Below are positions 10,200-22,731 of a DNA stretch of 64,000 nt, piece after piece (position 1 is the stretch's first letter; each line of letters starts with the position of its first letter). The DNA is from Eledone cirrhosa (Eukaryota; Mollusca; Cephalopoda; Octopoda; Eledonidae). The position numbers and the translations under genes are program-made. The notes under the pieces are model-generated. The model saw only the letters and a list, made by a program, of their open reading frames with translations, was not told the DNA's origin and ran no database searches. The DNA is taken from NCBI GenBank assembly GCA_964016885.1, contig OZ024744.1:22012298-22076297 (forward strand), read 5' to 3'.

Positions 10200-11250
10200 T
10201 TTATTAACCCGCCATTGAACCACACTGGCATTTGGTTGGACAATACATGCGTACCTTGGCGCCTTGTGCGTGAAGGAACGTATTTCATATATATATATAT
10301 ATATATATAATGAAGTATTGCCGTAGGAAAGGTAAAGGAAAAGAGAGTGCTCTATGTAGGCTACAAAGCTTTTAAGTTATGTAATAAACAACTTAAGATA
10401 ATTAATTCATTTACCATTGGTTTCTTGAAGAGCTTGACACTTATGTCTGTCTTCATTCATCAGAATAAATTCATTATGGAATGGGATATGGATTTGAAAA
10501 CAGAGTTTAGGATAAATAAAAGTGAGGCTGAAAAAAAATAGCGGGCATAAATTGAGGGGAAAAAATATATAAATATCCAAATACATAAACATACAAAAAC
10601 TCACGCATATATGTAATAGTAGGTAAACTTATACATTCAAACATAAGTATATGTGCGCCTACATGGAAATATAAATACACACATATACATGCGTTGTTTC
10701 GCTCATATTTGTGTACACACACACGCACACAATCACATACACGTACTCAGTATTAACGTATAAATATACATACGCACATCTCTCTAATACATATGTACGT
10801 ATACATGTGTGAACGTATAAGCACCACCACACCCGTGCCCTCCCGGATCCATACACCCCTCACACCTTTTAATATTCTGGGTTTTTATAACTTCTGTTTT
10901 CCTTAAAATTCCATTTATTTCCACTTCATGTTCTATATTTTATATTTATTTTTATTTCTATTTTTCCCGTCCTTTCATGTTTTTTCCCGCTAATTCCTCC
11001 CACACTCCTTCTCAGAGTTCCTCCCTTACACTCTCCCGATGAAGGCCTTATGTCACCAAGCGTGAAGATAATAATACCATGTACCATTTACTCCTGCTTT
11101 TGTCTGTTCTTAGTTTTCTGTTATTTCAAAATTTCAAACTATATATATATATATATATAAGCAAAAGGGATATTTAATTTGTTGGTAATTCAACAAATAT
11201 ATATATTTATAACTGATTTGAAGCACTCGACAAGTTTTCTGGAGTATAAT
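10200..11250. other. AT-rich sequence with degenerate CA/TA repeats
   Basis: 10,560-10,860 is a degenerate ACATAC/ATACACAC-rich stretch. The rest is unassigned. A sequence near 11,034-11,066 (CCGATGAAGGCC...GTGAAG) looks like a decayed relative of the hammerhead-bearing ends but does not meet the core rules. Confidence 0.5.
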
Positions 11251-11484
11251 ATCAATGATATTAATAAATGGAAACTATATTTATAAAACCATATTTATTC
11301 TATTATATATATTTCAAGGGTACCAACACTTTGGTACGCTCTCATCAGATAAAATACAAAGTTTGTTTTATAAATATTGACATAATCAGGGATGAGATTT
11401 TAACGGTTCAAGTTTTTCCTGGAAAGATATATATAATAGAATAAATAAGGTTTTTTCGATATAGTTTCCATTTATTAATATCAT

Positions 11485-11485
<1 letters not shown>
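11250..11485. repeat. Inverted repeat carrying a hammerhead-like motif
   Basis: 11,250-11,315 and 11,420-11,485 are reverse complements sharing the AATAAATGGAAACTATAT..ATTCTATTATATATAT segment. The left half carries a full hammerhead-like motif on the minus strand (11,296-11,356). The right half keeps only the 3' part (GGAAAGATATATATAATAG) on the plus strand. The region is a diverged copy of 440-575. Confidence 0.8.
11296..11356 (-). ncRNA. Hammerhead ribozyme-like motif (HH-3)
   Basis: Minus strand: stem I TATTTTAT with ATAGAATA (8 bp, one U-G), core CTGATGA (plus 11,342-11,348), stem II GAGCGTACCAA / TTGGTACCCTT (10 of 11 positions pair; position 4 is C-C), loop AGTG, GAAA, stem III palindrome ATATATAT, and A opposite 11,304 at the cleavage position. 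Compared with HH-1, the second stem I pair has changed from G-C to A-U, two other positions swap U-A and U-G, and stem II is almost entirely different in sequence yet still pairs. This co-variation is the best evidence in the window for a maintained RNA structure. Confidence 0.78.
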
Positions 11486-11487
<2 letters not shown>

Positions 11488-11522
<35 letters not shown>

Positions 11523-11590
11523 GTTTCGGGACCCCGACGACTGAGCTCCTGCCGTTTCAACAGTTAGATCCGGACCAGTGAAGTGAGTAC
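11488..11590 (-). repeat. (TA)n plus single Penelope-like 3' end
   Basis: About 31 bp of TA, then a diverged single (not dimerised) copy of the terminal 60 bp of the Penelope-like element: GGGACCCCGACGACTGAGCT and onward. On the minus strand it reads GAAA, a 5-bp stem III, GTC, then GGGGTCCC, the 3' half of a hammerhead. Confidence 0.6.
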
Positions 11591-11802
11591 CGCTTGTATT
11601 CTGATACAAATATATGTGTGTGTGTGTAAATAATCTATTTTTAAAACAGTTGAGCGCGTTATAAATGTTGAATATCAAGCTAACATTTTCAAGCCACATT
11701 TTATAACATGAAAAATAGTCCAACGTATCGTGTATATAAGCTTCTGGAGACCTAATGACACCACACCTACACGCTATACGCTATCTATTGTGTGCGTGCC
11801 TA

Positions 11803-11812
<10 letters not shown>

Positions 11813-11876
<64 letters not shown>

Positions 11877-11902
11877 CACACACAATACACACACACACAC
11901 AT

Positions 11903-11943
<41 letters not shown>
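11813..11943. repeat. (TA)n(GA)n(CA)n(TA)n compound microsatellite
   Basis: TA (11,815-11,851), GA (11,852-11,876), CACA-rich (11,877-11,907) and TA (11,908-11,943) in succession. It ends against the repeat unit at 11,940-12,155. Confidence 0.96.
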
Positions 11944-11944
<1 letters not shown>

Positions 11945-12155
11945 CGAAGGAAATGTGGTAAGGAACCAGGTGGACCATAACGCACCAAAGTACTCAATAC
12001 TTAGGGTAATAGAGTGGGTAATAGGAACGAGTAGGACCCCGACAACTGAGCTCAAGCCGTTTCGACGGCTAATTCTGGACTAAAAAAAAATTTTTTAGTC
12101 CAGAATTAGCCGTCGAAACGGCTTGAGCTCAGCCGTCAGGGTCCTACTCGTTCCT
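11940..12155 (-). repeat. Second copy of the 1,285-1,487 unit, with inverted dimer 12,023-12,155
   Basis: 11,940-12,022 is the reverse complement of 1,401-1,487. 12,023-12,155 is a 133-bp palindrome equivalent to 1,285-1,400, but with TAAAAAAAAATTTTTTA at its centre. Both outer edges meet (TA)n. Two independent copies show this dimer is a mobile or amplified unit and not a one-off rearrangement. Confidence 0.85.
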
Positions 12156-12311
12156 ATATATATATATATATATATATATGCTTGTGTGTATGTGTGTATA
12201 TATATGTCCAGTAAAAGTAGTTTTGGTAAAAACAGGAGCAAGCAGGAGAAAGCTCTCTACACTCGTAGTGTGTAGTTACGATGAAGATTCAGTATAAGAA
12301 TGACATTAACA

Positions 12312-12580
12312 AAGACGCTGTGATTATATAAAGCGTTTATTCATTATAATTATTTCAATGGCTCCCTATTGCAATCCAAGATGTAACATATATATTTGTT
12401 TCTGGTATGAGAAATATCCGTTTATGTGATATGCTGTAAGCAAAAGACATGTTCTTCTTCTTGCGGGTATGCGAAGAAATCCTTCCCATAACTGCAACAT
12501 ATATAATACATCTTGGATTGCATAAAGGAACCATTGAAATAATTATAATGAATAAACGCTTTATGTAATCACAGCATCTT
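12312..12580. repeat. Inverted repeat, about 83-bp arms, with 3'-half hammerhead motifs
   Basis: Arms 12,312-12,394 and 12,500-12,580 are reverse complements with few mismatches. Each arm, read toward its outer end, contains CCATTGAAATAATTAT then AATGAATAAACGC: GAAA followed by an 8-nt palindrome, A, and an AATAAAC segment, the 3' half of the hammerhead layout. The CUGANGA half is replaced by unrelated sequence, so no ribozyme is called. Confidence 0.75.
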
Positions 12581-13100
12581 TCTTCTTTGTTATGGGTAGT
12601 AGTTAGATGTTATGGGTCGTAGTTAGACGTCCATCACATTTGCGCATGTGCAAAGCTATGAAGAGTAATTAAGGTTCACAAGAAAAGGCTTCAAAAACAT
12701 CATCTTTGTCCGTTCCCTTGTCGTTTTAGTTGGGATCGCCTCGAGAACGTAACTTTATTACATAATGAAGCGGTTTGATGAGATCATGACACTAGTTCCG
12801 TGAAATTGTGTGGCCACTCTCGTCATGGAAATATTTACCACAGCCTTATCAATAAAGGACTTTAACATCTGAAACTTCTTCGCATTTTTTATTCTAAATA
12901 TACTTCGTTATTCCTATGTGGAAAAAGTACGTTGTGTGCTTGAATTGCATCAATATTTACCATGAGTATATGTATGTATGTGTGTATATATATAAATATG
13001 TGAGCATAAATATATATATATATGTGTGTGTGTGTGTGTAGCAGTGTACTAATGTATGCGCCTTGTGTTGGAGAAACACCAAGACTCTGGCTTTACTCTA
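12581..13100. other. Unassigned sequence
   Basis: A short direct repeat (TTATGGGTAGTAGTTAGATG near 12,590 and 12,609) and a (TG)n run at 13,022-13,038. No gene recognised. Confidence 0.5.
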
Positions 13101-13109
13101 CCACTGGCT

Positions 13110-13850
13110 CAGGGCAGGAGAGTTAAGGCTAAAAAGATATCTGATGCTGAATTTGCCGATGACATAGTTCTGGTGAAAAACACAGTGAATGGGGAAGAGG
13201 ATTTGATTCAGGAGGTAGAGATGTGTCGATGAGTGTGGGGCTGAGAATGAATGAGATTAAGACGAAGTATCTGGTAGAGAATATTAAGAAGCCAGAGAAG
13301 ATTACTAATGTAGGCGGGAAGCCGCTAGAATTGGTTGAGGACTTTCTGTATTTGGGTGCAAAGATTGAGAATACGGAGATGAGGTGGTCGAGAGGAAGAG
13401 CAAAGCCTGGGCGGCGTGCCACAGTTTGAAGTCGGTGTGGAAGTCCTGAAGATCCGTCTCTTCGTCACTACAGTGGAGTCTGTGCTACTGTACGGGAAAC
13501 TCACTCAGATGGTGGATGGGTGCTACAAGAGAATGCTGAGGATGGCTCTGAAGATTAATCAGTATACACTGAGGATGAAAAACTCAGAGATGTACGGGAG
13601 CCTCCGAAAAGTCACCTCGAAAGTAACACAGAGGAGACTGAGGTTAGCTGGACATGCTCACCGACATCCAGAATTGACACTGCACTCAGTGCTCCTGTAG
13701 GAGCCCCTGCACGGACACACTGGCAGACGAGGATCGAGGATGACATAGGGACAGACACTGGTCTCTTGGAGACGCAGGATATGGCAGCAATGATGAAGGA
13801 CAGAGACAGCTGGAGAAAACTCGTCCATGGGTCTCGGGAATTTTACCCGC
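13110..13850 (+). mobile_element. Second LINE type: RT fragment and C-terminus
   Basis: The plus strand encodes, with frameshifts, a reverse transcriptase segment starting before the catalytic FADDIVL motif (about 13,150-13,172), then MSVGLRMNEIKTKYLVE, PLELVEDFLYLGAKIENTE and ESVLLYG. A C-terminal region follows with RRLRLAGHAHRHPEL and DMAAMMKDRDSWRKLVHGS. This order and the YLGAKI, LAGH and DRDSWR motifs are typical of RTE/CR1-like non-LTR elements and differ from LINE A-C here. It is 5' truncated, shifts frame near 13,225 and 13,400, and ends against a (CT)n(TA)n run. It is non-functional. Related fragments lie at 29.1-29.8 kb. Confidence 0.85.
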
Positions 13851-13853
13851 CCC

Positions 13854-13963
<110 letters not shown>

Positions 13964-14219
13964 TACAAACATACGCATTTCTAGATACATCTTTCGAGAT
14001 AATATTTCAATGTAATTCACACATTGTACTGAATATGTTGAAGGAGAGCTACATTAATGTAACTCATATCCACTCAAAATATACCAGGAAGTCTGAATGT
14101 TAATATATGAATTTCAGACATAAATTTACTCTACGGTAAAATGCCATTTAATTTAATCTTAATAATCGTACGTCTTACAGTATATTGAGCGTATATCCTC
14201 ACATGTATACTTTATTGCA

Positions 14220-14900
<681 letters not shown>

Positions 14901-14901
<1 letters not shown>

Positions 14902-15555
14902 GCATGTACATACAAATAATTATACATACGTACATACAAAAATACAAACGTATAAATAATTTTGAAATAAAATCAAATTATTTATAGGCTTAAAAGTAAA
15001 TAATTTTTTTTTAAAGAAAATATATGAAATTTATTATTAGGTGTGGTGCTTCCATTCATCATTCAACTCTCTCAAAGAATTCATCCTTCCAGATATTTTC
15101 ATAATTTGACATAATATATAAATATAAATATGGTTTGTATTTTTCTTTTTTTTTTCATTATTTTCATATTTCTTGTATAATTGGTTAGAGAATACCTATT
15201 GAAGCCATCACTAATATATTAAATGTATCGCTTGTAAAACAAAAACAAAAAATACAATAAGGAAAATAAAGAAAAATAATTTAATTCCAGATTGCCAAAA
15301 AAAAAATGAAAATCTATATATAAAAAAAAAAAAGATATTTAAATATCAGCCACCTTAGTGAGGTTGACTTTGATGTGCTGAAGATGGAATTGGTTGAAAC
15401 AAGCCGAAGTGTTTTGGAATCGATATTACAATCATACAATTTCTCTTACAGATAAGCGGTATGAACAGAATTGAAATGGACAGTGTGAGAAGGAAATGTA
15501 GCGAATTAGCAGTGTTGTTAAGAGATGGGATTAAATACCTTGCAGTGTTTCTTTT
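14901..15555. other. AT-rich unassigned sequence
   Basis: Several A and T homopolymers. A CTGAAGATGG...GGTTGAAAC stretch at 15,378-15,402 looks like a hammerhead-bearing end but has no stem II and was not called. Confidence 0.5.
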
Positions 15556-15557
15556 GG

Positions 15558-15755
15558 TTCTAGGGTGCTAGATTAGCAAAATCAGTAGTATAGATTTATG
15601 TCCCTTTACGTTCTATGTTCGATCCTGCTGATGTTAGCTTTGCCTTTCATCCTTAGGGGGTCAATAGAATAAAGCACCAGTAACGTACTGAGGTCTATTT
15701 AGTCGACTTTCCCTCCCAAAATTGTTGGCCTTGGGCCTAAATCAAAAAGCTTTAT
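15558..15755 (+). mobile_element. SINE, long form, diverged
   Basis: The tRNA-like head is decayed (GTTCGATCCTGC in place of the B-box-like segment). The body CATCCTTAGGGGGTCAATAG and the ATTGTTGGCC tail are clear. It retains the segment TCTATTTAGTCGACTTTCCC that the 2.4, 7.3, 25.5 and 27.4 kb copies lack. A further decayed fragment (about 15,765-15,835, with CCTTTCATCCTTTTGAGATC) follows. Confidence 0.75.
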
Positions 15756-15839
15756 TTGTTCTGGTTCTCTCTACTTTAAGGTTAAATTGCACCGAAATAA
15801 ACCCTTTCATCCTTTTGAGATCGATAAAGTTGAAGGCAG

Positions 15840-16081
15840 TAGGCGAATGGATCAATTGTTACAGTTATCGAGTTAGACAAATTGTCTTATAGTACCTGTC
15901 CTAGTTCTGTGCGTTCTGAATTCAAATTCAAATTCCACCCACTGTTTCAGGGAAACATTCTCACATTGAAACACGCGAGAAACCTTATATGGAATGCAGC
16001 TTTGGAGGAGAGGAGGCCAGCTAAAAATGCGCAGGTGTAGGCTATAACAGCAACAGTAACAACAGCATCAACAACAACAAG

Positions 16082-16148
<67 letters not shown>

Positions 16149-16330
16149 CAACAACAGTATGAGGAGGAGAAGGAAAGAAAGCTGATGAAATGTTTCGGGG
16201 ATGACATGAGGGAATATCATCAAATACTTGGATAAACATCGAAGAACATACGTTCAAGCGATCAAGAACTCTGTTAGAATACAGTCGTTTGATGCACAGG
16301 GATGGACCGACTAAGAGAATACGTCGGAAC
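15840..16330. other. Unassigned sequence with (AAC)n microsatellite
   Basis: (AAC)n spans about 16,064-16,158, with 16,083-16,147 nearly pure. The flanks show no gene. The poly-Val and poly-Leu minus-strand frames come from the repeat. Confidence 0.7.
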
Positions 16331-16334
16331 TTGT

Positions 16335-18885
16335 TTTAAACATACGGCTACATAATTGCGTGCAAAATGGTTTCAATGTCCTGCTCGCATCTTGGACAGG
16401 TCCTTTTGGCAGGATCCCTGCTAGGGCGTCCGTGCCTGAAAATCTTGTGTCGAACTGGTAAAGCTTCTCTGTAGCACTGCTAGGCCAGAGACCTCTGGAA
16501 GTTACCCATAGGTCCTGGGCGGAAAGTCCTCTCGAACAGACTGGCCTGTTCGTTCTCTTCGACGCCCAGAGTCTCTCCAGGAACGTCGTCGTACTTATGC
16601 TCCACCAATCCCCTATAGAATGTTGACGTGGAGTCTCAGTTGATTGCTGTATCCGCACCCATTTTCAGTCTTCGCTTGAAGGACTGCAGCTCCGTTAGCG
16701 AGAGGAGTTGCGTTAGAAGGGTGTTGGCAGCAGATGGATCTCCTCACCAATGGAACCTGATTCTTCCGAAGGAACTTGAAGAGTAAACGTTCCATTCTGG
16801 CGAGGTGATCATGGGGACAAGGTACCACCGTCAGGAGGTAGTAGACGACTCCGCTCGTTCCAGTTCGTGTCCATCTGGAAGTCTGGACGAAACCAGACCC
16901 CGAGCAATTTCACCGGTCCTTCGGTCCAGCATCTAACGACGCTGTCGGAATACATCGATTTGCCTCTCCACGTGCCGAGTTGAAAACCTACAGACTTGTC
17001 CAGGTTCAGTTTTCCTGCCGTCAGCGTTTCGTATTCCTGTAGTAAGTTGCCGATTACCCCCATTTCCGAGGTTTTCGACACCATTACGGTTACGTCGTCA
17101 GGATAGACCGACGCTGCTTTTCACAGTCCTGGTTCCATCTGGATGTCCTGCAACAGCTCCAACTTCCGCAGTACTTCTCTCTCTTTAGAGAGCACCATCA
17201 CCTATTGTTGACGATGGCCCCTGTCAACTGGCGTTTAACTAAACTGCTAATCCGTTTACTGCAAACATTTACGGGTTTACAGTATCCGGGTCCCTGTTTA
17301 TGTGTTCTATCAAGTTGACTACGCAGGTCACTAATTTGTGGTCTGAATAGGCAACCATGTATCTTTATGGACAGCTTAAGGTATCCCTATCGTTTTTTCT
17401 AATTAGAAATCTATTTAAATGTGATCTAGAGGAGCCAGTGGGGTAGCTCCACACCACAGTGGTGCACTTGGGAAATCTAGTCGATATCTATCAGCCAGTT
17501 GCAATAGGCTAATGCGATTTCTGAAGCTGTTACAACTCACCCCCTTTTCTATTCCACGCTACTACATAGTCCCAACGTGCTTCCAAGACACCATTCCAGT
17601 CCCCCGTAACAGAAAAGAGCAAGACATTCCCAGGAATGACTCCAGACAGTTAAAGAACTCTTGCCGCGATGTCCCAGTTGGGGCATATAGGGCCACCAGT
17701 CTGAAAGGTTCACATTCACCACCATTCACGTCTAGGATGACCAACTCCTCCTCCATCTCCTGGGTTACAGACAGATGCATAGATCTCAAAGTCATCGAAC
17801 ATGTCGGTTAACTGTGCTTGTCGTGAATCCTGGACTCGTTAACGGCTATCACATCTATACAGTGTGACCTGAGGTCATTTAAAAGTTGGCTCTGCTTCCA
17901 GGACATCCTCAGGCCACGCACATCGAAAACACTGTGGTTTTCTGCTCTCCGCTGTGATGTTGATAACATGGATGTTATCAACAGGTACTCTTTCACGTAT
18001 CTTGGTAATTCTTTCTGGTTTTGTTTGGACCAGGAGTTCCACCGAGGACCCATTCCATTTATACCTGGTTGATTTCTTTACAGAGAGGAGGGTGTCTTCA
18101 CCCTCCTACAAAAAGCCACTCAGGATCCACCAAATGTTGGTGTTCGATGGGATTTGGGGCACCTTTATCTTGTGTGTTTTGCTTCCGATGTATGTAGGTA
18201 GGGCAAAATATGTATTGGTTCATTTTAATCGGAGCCAACGAATATTTCCGAGCAAGGGTTTCCCTTTTGAAGAGCACCGAGGTGCTCCCATATTTTTGGG
18301 CCCTCTGAAGGTAGACAATGTTTGGCATTGGCTCCCTCAACACACCTACTACTATATTCCGAGGCAAAGAAACATGTTTTCTCAATATAGACAGAGTTCT
18401 ACAGAAATTTTTTTTCTTTAGGGTTACGGCTCTAATTCCGATGGGGTGTTAATATGAAATCCATTTCCCTCGTCTGTTATATATTGTGCAGTGTCCTTCA
18501 GGTACTGCGTTTTATTTGAGGTGTCTATGTCTATGAATTCCGTATTCTTGGCAACTGACGCTGCAAAAGATTTGTTTGTATGTATTTGATTTTTATTATC
18601 ACTTGTGTTGTTGCTGTTGTTTTTATTGTTTTTGTCCTTTTTGTTTGTCATTTTCATTGTTGTTGTTGTTGTTTTCATTTGTGTCATTTGTCTTTGTGTT
18701 ATTGTTTTTTTTCCAGTTGTTGTGTTACTGTTGTTGAGTTTCATAATATCTTCATTACGAAAAGTGTTCATGCTACCGTCTGTTGACACTGTTGTTATAG
18801 CGACATACGACATGGCTGCAGAAGAAGACATAACGTCTTCTGTCATACTCTCTTGTCCAGGAGCGTTCCTTTCTTAAATTTCACA
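16335..18885 (-). mobile_element. LINE copy C: internally deleted, 3'-truncated
   Basis: Collinear with copy B but with large losses. From the 5' end (18,885) it holds ORF1 (N-terminal Ser/Thr/Asn/Lys-rich part 18,846-18,424; middle part to about 18,090), the endonuclease start (FDVRGLRMSWKQSQLLNDLRSHCIDVIAVNESRI, about 17,930-17,830) and connector. A deletion at about 17,190 joins sequence matching copy B 21,870 to sequence matching copy B 20,745, so palm motifs A and B of the reverse transcriptase are gone. Downstream are MVSKTSEMGVIGNLLQEYE and KLLGVWFRPDFQ. Further gaps occur near 16,655 and 16,715. The 3' end (RT C-terminus, UTR) is missing. Non-functional. Confidence 0.88.
18424..18846 (-). 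pseudogene. LINE copy C ORF1, N-terminal part
   Basis: A 140-codon open stretch rich in Ser, Thr, Asn, Lys and Met, starting MTEDVMSSSAAMSYVAITTV. The low-complexity middle comes from an ACA/TTG-type repeat (18,580-18,740). The end (SFAASVAKNTEFIDIDTSNK) aligns with the 5'-most ORF1 remnant of copy B (FAQTVINKTKYKRIDITNSK, near 23,860). It is the only place here where the ORF1 start of this family can be seen. Role inferred from position: RNA-binding ORF1 protein; no domain recognised with confidence. Confidence 0.6.
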
Positions 18886-19286
18886 GATAATATTTTTTTA
18901 AATTTTCCGAAACTTAGAGAAACCACCTGAAGTTTCAGGTGGTTTGTTTAACTTTAAAACAATATAAAATAAAATTTACAATTATCAGATTTTCTCGTAA
19001 AAAATTAAACAAAAACTCACCAGTGAGCCGTCACACGTCTACCCATATAGATAGATTTCTTTATTTGCCATAAGGGCGCACAAGAAAAGGGGACAAAACA
19101 AATACATGCCGGGGATTATACATAGAATCGTGTAAAAAAATATAAAACAAACAATTATAGCAATCGAAATCCGCAATAGGGGGGAAGTACCATAAATGGG
19201 TTGTTTAATACCTCGTCAATAGAACAACTCTCAACTTCAGGAGTGTGTTGTGCAAGTGCTCCTTTCTTCCTTTCGCTCTCTTTGAC

Positions 19287-22200
19287 CTACAGGTTTATAT
19301 ACAGAGAAGGCCCAATCACTCGGGCCATTTTTTCCACATTCACCCACCTTTCAGTAAATTTACTGGGGTGCAGTGCCTCTCTCTCCACTCTGATTCTCCT
19401 TCTAAAGTGATACTTAAAGAAGGGAATCAATTGTTGTCCGGAGAGAAAAGCATCTGTCCTCAGTCCTCTCAATCTCATCCACCATATAACCTCTTTCACC
19501 ATAGCCACTGTACAGAGGAAAACCGACTCTCTTTTGTTTTTGAAAGAGGCTGGCGGTTTGATCCTTACTATGAACTCGGCAGTCAACTGGATTTGTTCCA
19601 TACGCGTCAGCAGTTGTTCTACATAGTTGCACAGGTCGGTTACGCCCAGGCAGTGTACAATTGCGTGCACGACGGTTTCAATGTCCTGCACGCATCTTGG
19701 ACACGTCCTCTTGGAAAGATCCCTGTCGGGGCGTCCGTACCTGTAGACCTTGTTACGAACTGGTAGAGCTTCTCGGCAGCACTGCCAGGCCAAGGACCTC
19801 TGGAAGTTGTCAATAGGTCTCGGGCGGAAAGTCCTACCAAACAGATTGGTGAGCTCATCGTCTTCGACGCCCAGAGTCTCTCCGAGCACGTCGTCGCCCT
19901 TGTAACGTACAATCCCTCTATAGAATGTTGAAGTGGAGTCTCCACTGATTCCTGTGCCCGCTTGCCAGAGGACTGTGAGCGCCTGAGCGCATTCAATGTG
20001 CCAGGCGCCCATCGTTTTCGGTCTTTTCTTGACCCATGACTGCAGCTCCGTCAGCGAAACGAGCTGCGGGAACGCTTGTCTCACAAACGGTGCCCACACC
20101 GGCTGGAGGTCGGTGAGGAATACCTGGAGATGCCGCAGCCTCAGCGCATTATTGCGTATCATCAGCCACGGCATTCCCAGCCCTCCGTTGGAAGGGTGAT
20201 GACAGCAGACGGATCTCCTCGCCAGCGGAGCCTGCTTCTTCCACAGAAACTGGAAGAGCATGCGTTCCATCTTGGCGAGGTGTTCACGGGGACAAGGCAC
20301 GACAGTCAAGCGGTAGTAGATGACGGACGCTATGAAAGAGTTCGCCACCTCCGCTCGACCTTTCAAGGACAGTTTGCACTCGGCCCACTTCTCCGTGAGC
20401 GCAAACACCTTGGCCGTAACCTCGTTCCAGTTTTTCTCCACTTGGAGGTCTGGACCGAACCAGACGCCGAGCAATTTCACCGGTCCGTCCGTCCAGCATC
20501 CAGCGACGCTGTCGAAGGTCATCGGTTTGCCTCTCCACGCACCGAGTTGCAAACCGACAGACTTTTCCGGGTTTAGTTTTGCTCCCGTGAGCGTTTCGTA
20601 TTATTTCAGTAAGTTGCCGATCATCCCGATTTCCGAGGTGCTCGACACCATTACCGTCACGTCGTCGGCATAAGCCAACGCTGCTTTGCGCAGTCCCGGT
20701 TCTAGAGGGATGCCCTGCAACAGCTCTAATTTCCGCAGTAGTGGCTCTAGAGTCAGTACGTACAGAATGGAGGAGAGAGGGCATCCCTGTCGAATGGAAC
20801 GAGTGATTGCGAACGGCTCCGATAGGTAGCCGTTCACCTTGAACCTCGAGCAGATGCTGGTGTGCATCACCTCGATCCAGCCTCTGAAAACGGGACCGAA
20901 AACGGCCGCCTTGAGAACCGCTTCCAAGTATCGATGGTCGACCCTATCGAATGCCTTAGACTGATCCAAATTGATCAGAACCCACCGAAGCCGGGTTTAC
21001 TACCCACCCTCTCTATTATATATCGCATGAGGTGGAGGTTGTCGTGTATGGACCTGGTCGGGATTGCACACGTTTGCGCGTTCCCTACCAGGTTCTCGAC
21101 GACAAGCGCCAACCTCGTCGCTAGCACCTTGGCCAAAATTTCTAACTCTGTTGAGCAGAGTTATGGGCCTGAAGTTGTTAATTTCGTCGCCCTTGTTCTC
21201 GTCTTTCCTGATCAGCGTTACTACGCCCTTGCCTGCAGAACTGGGAATTCTCCCTTTCTGATGTCAATTGCAGTAGAAGGCTTCGAGGATGCCAGAGAAC
21301 AAGTCCGGTATGCCTATGTAAAACTCATAGGGTAGACCATCTAGACCAGGTGACTTGCGTTTCCCGCAGCGGCCCAGAGCGTCCCGTATCTCAGTGTCCG
21401 TGATCGGTCTTTCGCAGAACTCGGCGTCCGTGTTCGAGAGACACGGCAGGCCGTCGAGGTGTGAACTAAAGTCCATGGCCCCGTTCGGCTCACCGTCTTT
21501 CTGCTCAAACAGTCAGCAAAGTGCTGCTGAAAGGCCGCGCACATTTGCTTGGGGTCAAGTAGCACGCGTCCGTTTTGATCTTTCAAAGACCGAATCGTGG
21601 ACTTGTTGCCACTTTTTGCCTCCGCCACTCGGGCCCAGCTCACAGCTTTCACTCCTCGTTTCCGAGAGCACGTGTTTTGCTTCTGATCACGCAGCCTTCG
21701 TGTTTCCCATCGAAGAACTGGTCCAGTGCCGTTCTCGACGCTAACACTCTCGCCGCGTTGCCACTTCTCAGTGCCTCCCCTACCTTGGCTACTAGTTCTC
21801 TTTCTATTTTGTTTTTCTCTACGGCTAACTCTCTGCTAAACCCTATCGATTCTACTCTAATTGCTTTCTTGAGAGAGTACCGCCATCTATTGTTGACGAA
21901 GGCTCCCGTTAACTGTTGCTTGTCTAGTCTACTTATCCGTTCACTGTAAGCTTTACGTGCCAGGATCGACACGTTCAGCTTCCAGTATCCGGATCCCTGT
22001 TTATGTGTTCTGTCACGGTTGACTAAGCAGACGACTAATTTGTGATCTGAGTAGGCAACCATGTGCATCCGTGGACAGCTTAACATCTCCTTCTCCCTTT
22101 CTCTAATGTAGAACCTATCTAAATACGATCTAGATGTCCCACTGCGCTTTACCCACGTCCACTGTGGTGCAGTCGGGAAATCCAGTCGATACCTATCGGC

Positions 22201-22731
22201 CAGTTGGAATTGGCCGATTAAAGTTTTGAGGCTGTTGCACCCCCCCCCCCTCTACTGAGACATGCTCCCACATAGTTCCATCGTGCATCTAGGATACCAT
22301 TCCAGTCCCCCACTAAAAGTAAGGAGCGAGACATTCCCAGAAAAGACTCTAGAAGCTTAAAGAAGTCTGGCCGTGATTGCGATTGCCCGGTTCGGGGCAT
22401 AAACGGCCACCAGTCTGAAGGCTCCACCTCCAATACCGTTCACGTCTAGGACTACCAGTCTACCCTCCGGGTCCAAGTGTACTTGCTGTACTTCGACGTC
22501 CAGGTTCTTCCGAAACATGACAGCCTCTCCCCCTCCACCGCCTGGCTGACAGAGAGATGCATAGATCTCAAAGTCGTCGAAGATGGGGGTTAGTTGCCGC
22601 TTGTGGATCCTGGACTCGGTGATGGCTATCAAATCCATACCGTGTGACCTAAGGTCGTTTAAAAGTTGGCCCTGTTGCCAAGGCATCCCTAGGCCACGCA
22701 CATTAACGCTTCCAACTCGTAAACTAGCCAT
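19287..22731 (-). pseudogene. LINE copy B ORF2: endonuclease-reverse transcriptase, broken
   Basis: Start chosen at ATG 22,731, which overlaps the ORF1 stop by 8 bases. The N-terminal EEP-type endonuclease is visible as VGSVNVRGLG, DLIAITESRI and VFRLVAVYAP, then in a second frame LLLVGDWNGI and in a third HMVAYSDHKLVVCLV. The reverse transcriptase follows: KSPGLDGLPYEFY (about 21,360), MDQSKAFDRVDHRYL (20,969, palm A with Asp), RQGCPLSSILYVL (B), and AYADDVTVMV (20,675-20,646, catalytic YADD). An in-frame TAA at 20,601-20,603 replaces a Glu seen in copy C; beyond it 421 codons are open to the end, including a CPRC-x8-H-x3-HC zinc knuckle (19,703-19,650). Frameshifts lie near 22,380, 22,220, 21,650 and 21,480-20,970. 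Confidence 0.9.

Noticed and set aside
15378..15402. CTGAAGATGG...TTGAAAC as a further hammerhead
   Set aside because: The core boxes are present but the sequence between them cannot form stem II and stem I does not pair.
18918..18945. Intrinsic terminator (ACCACCTGAA hairpin followed by T-rich sequence)
   Set aside because: Bacterial terminator logic does not apply here; it is a short palindrome near the 5' edge of LINE copy C.
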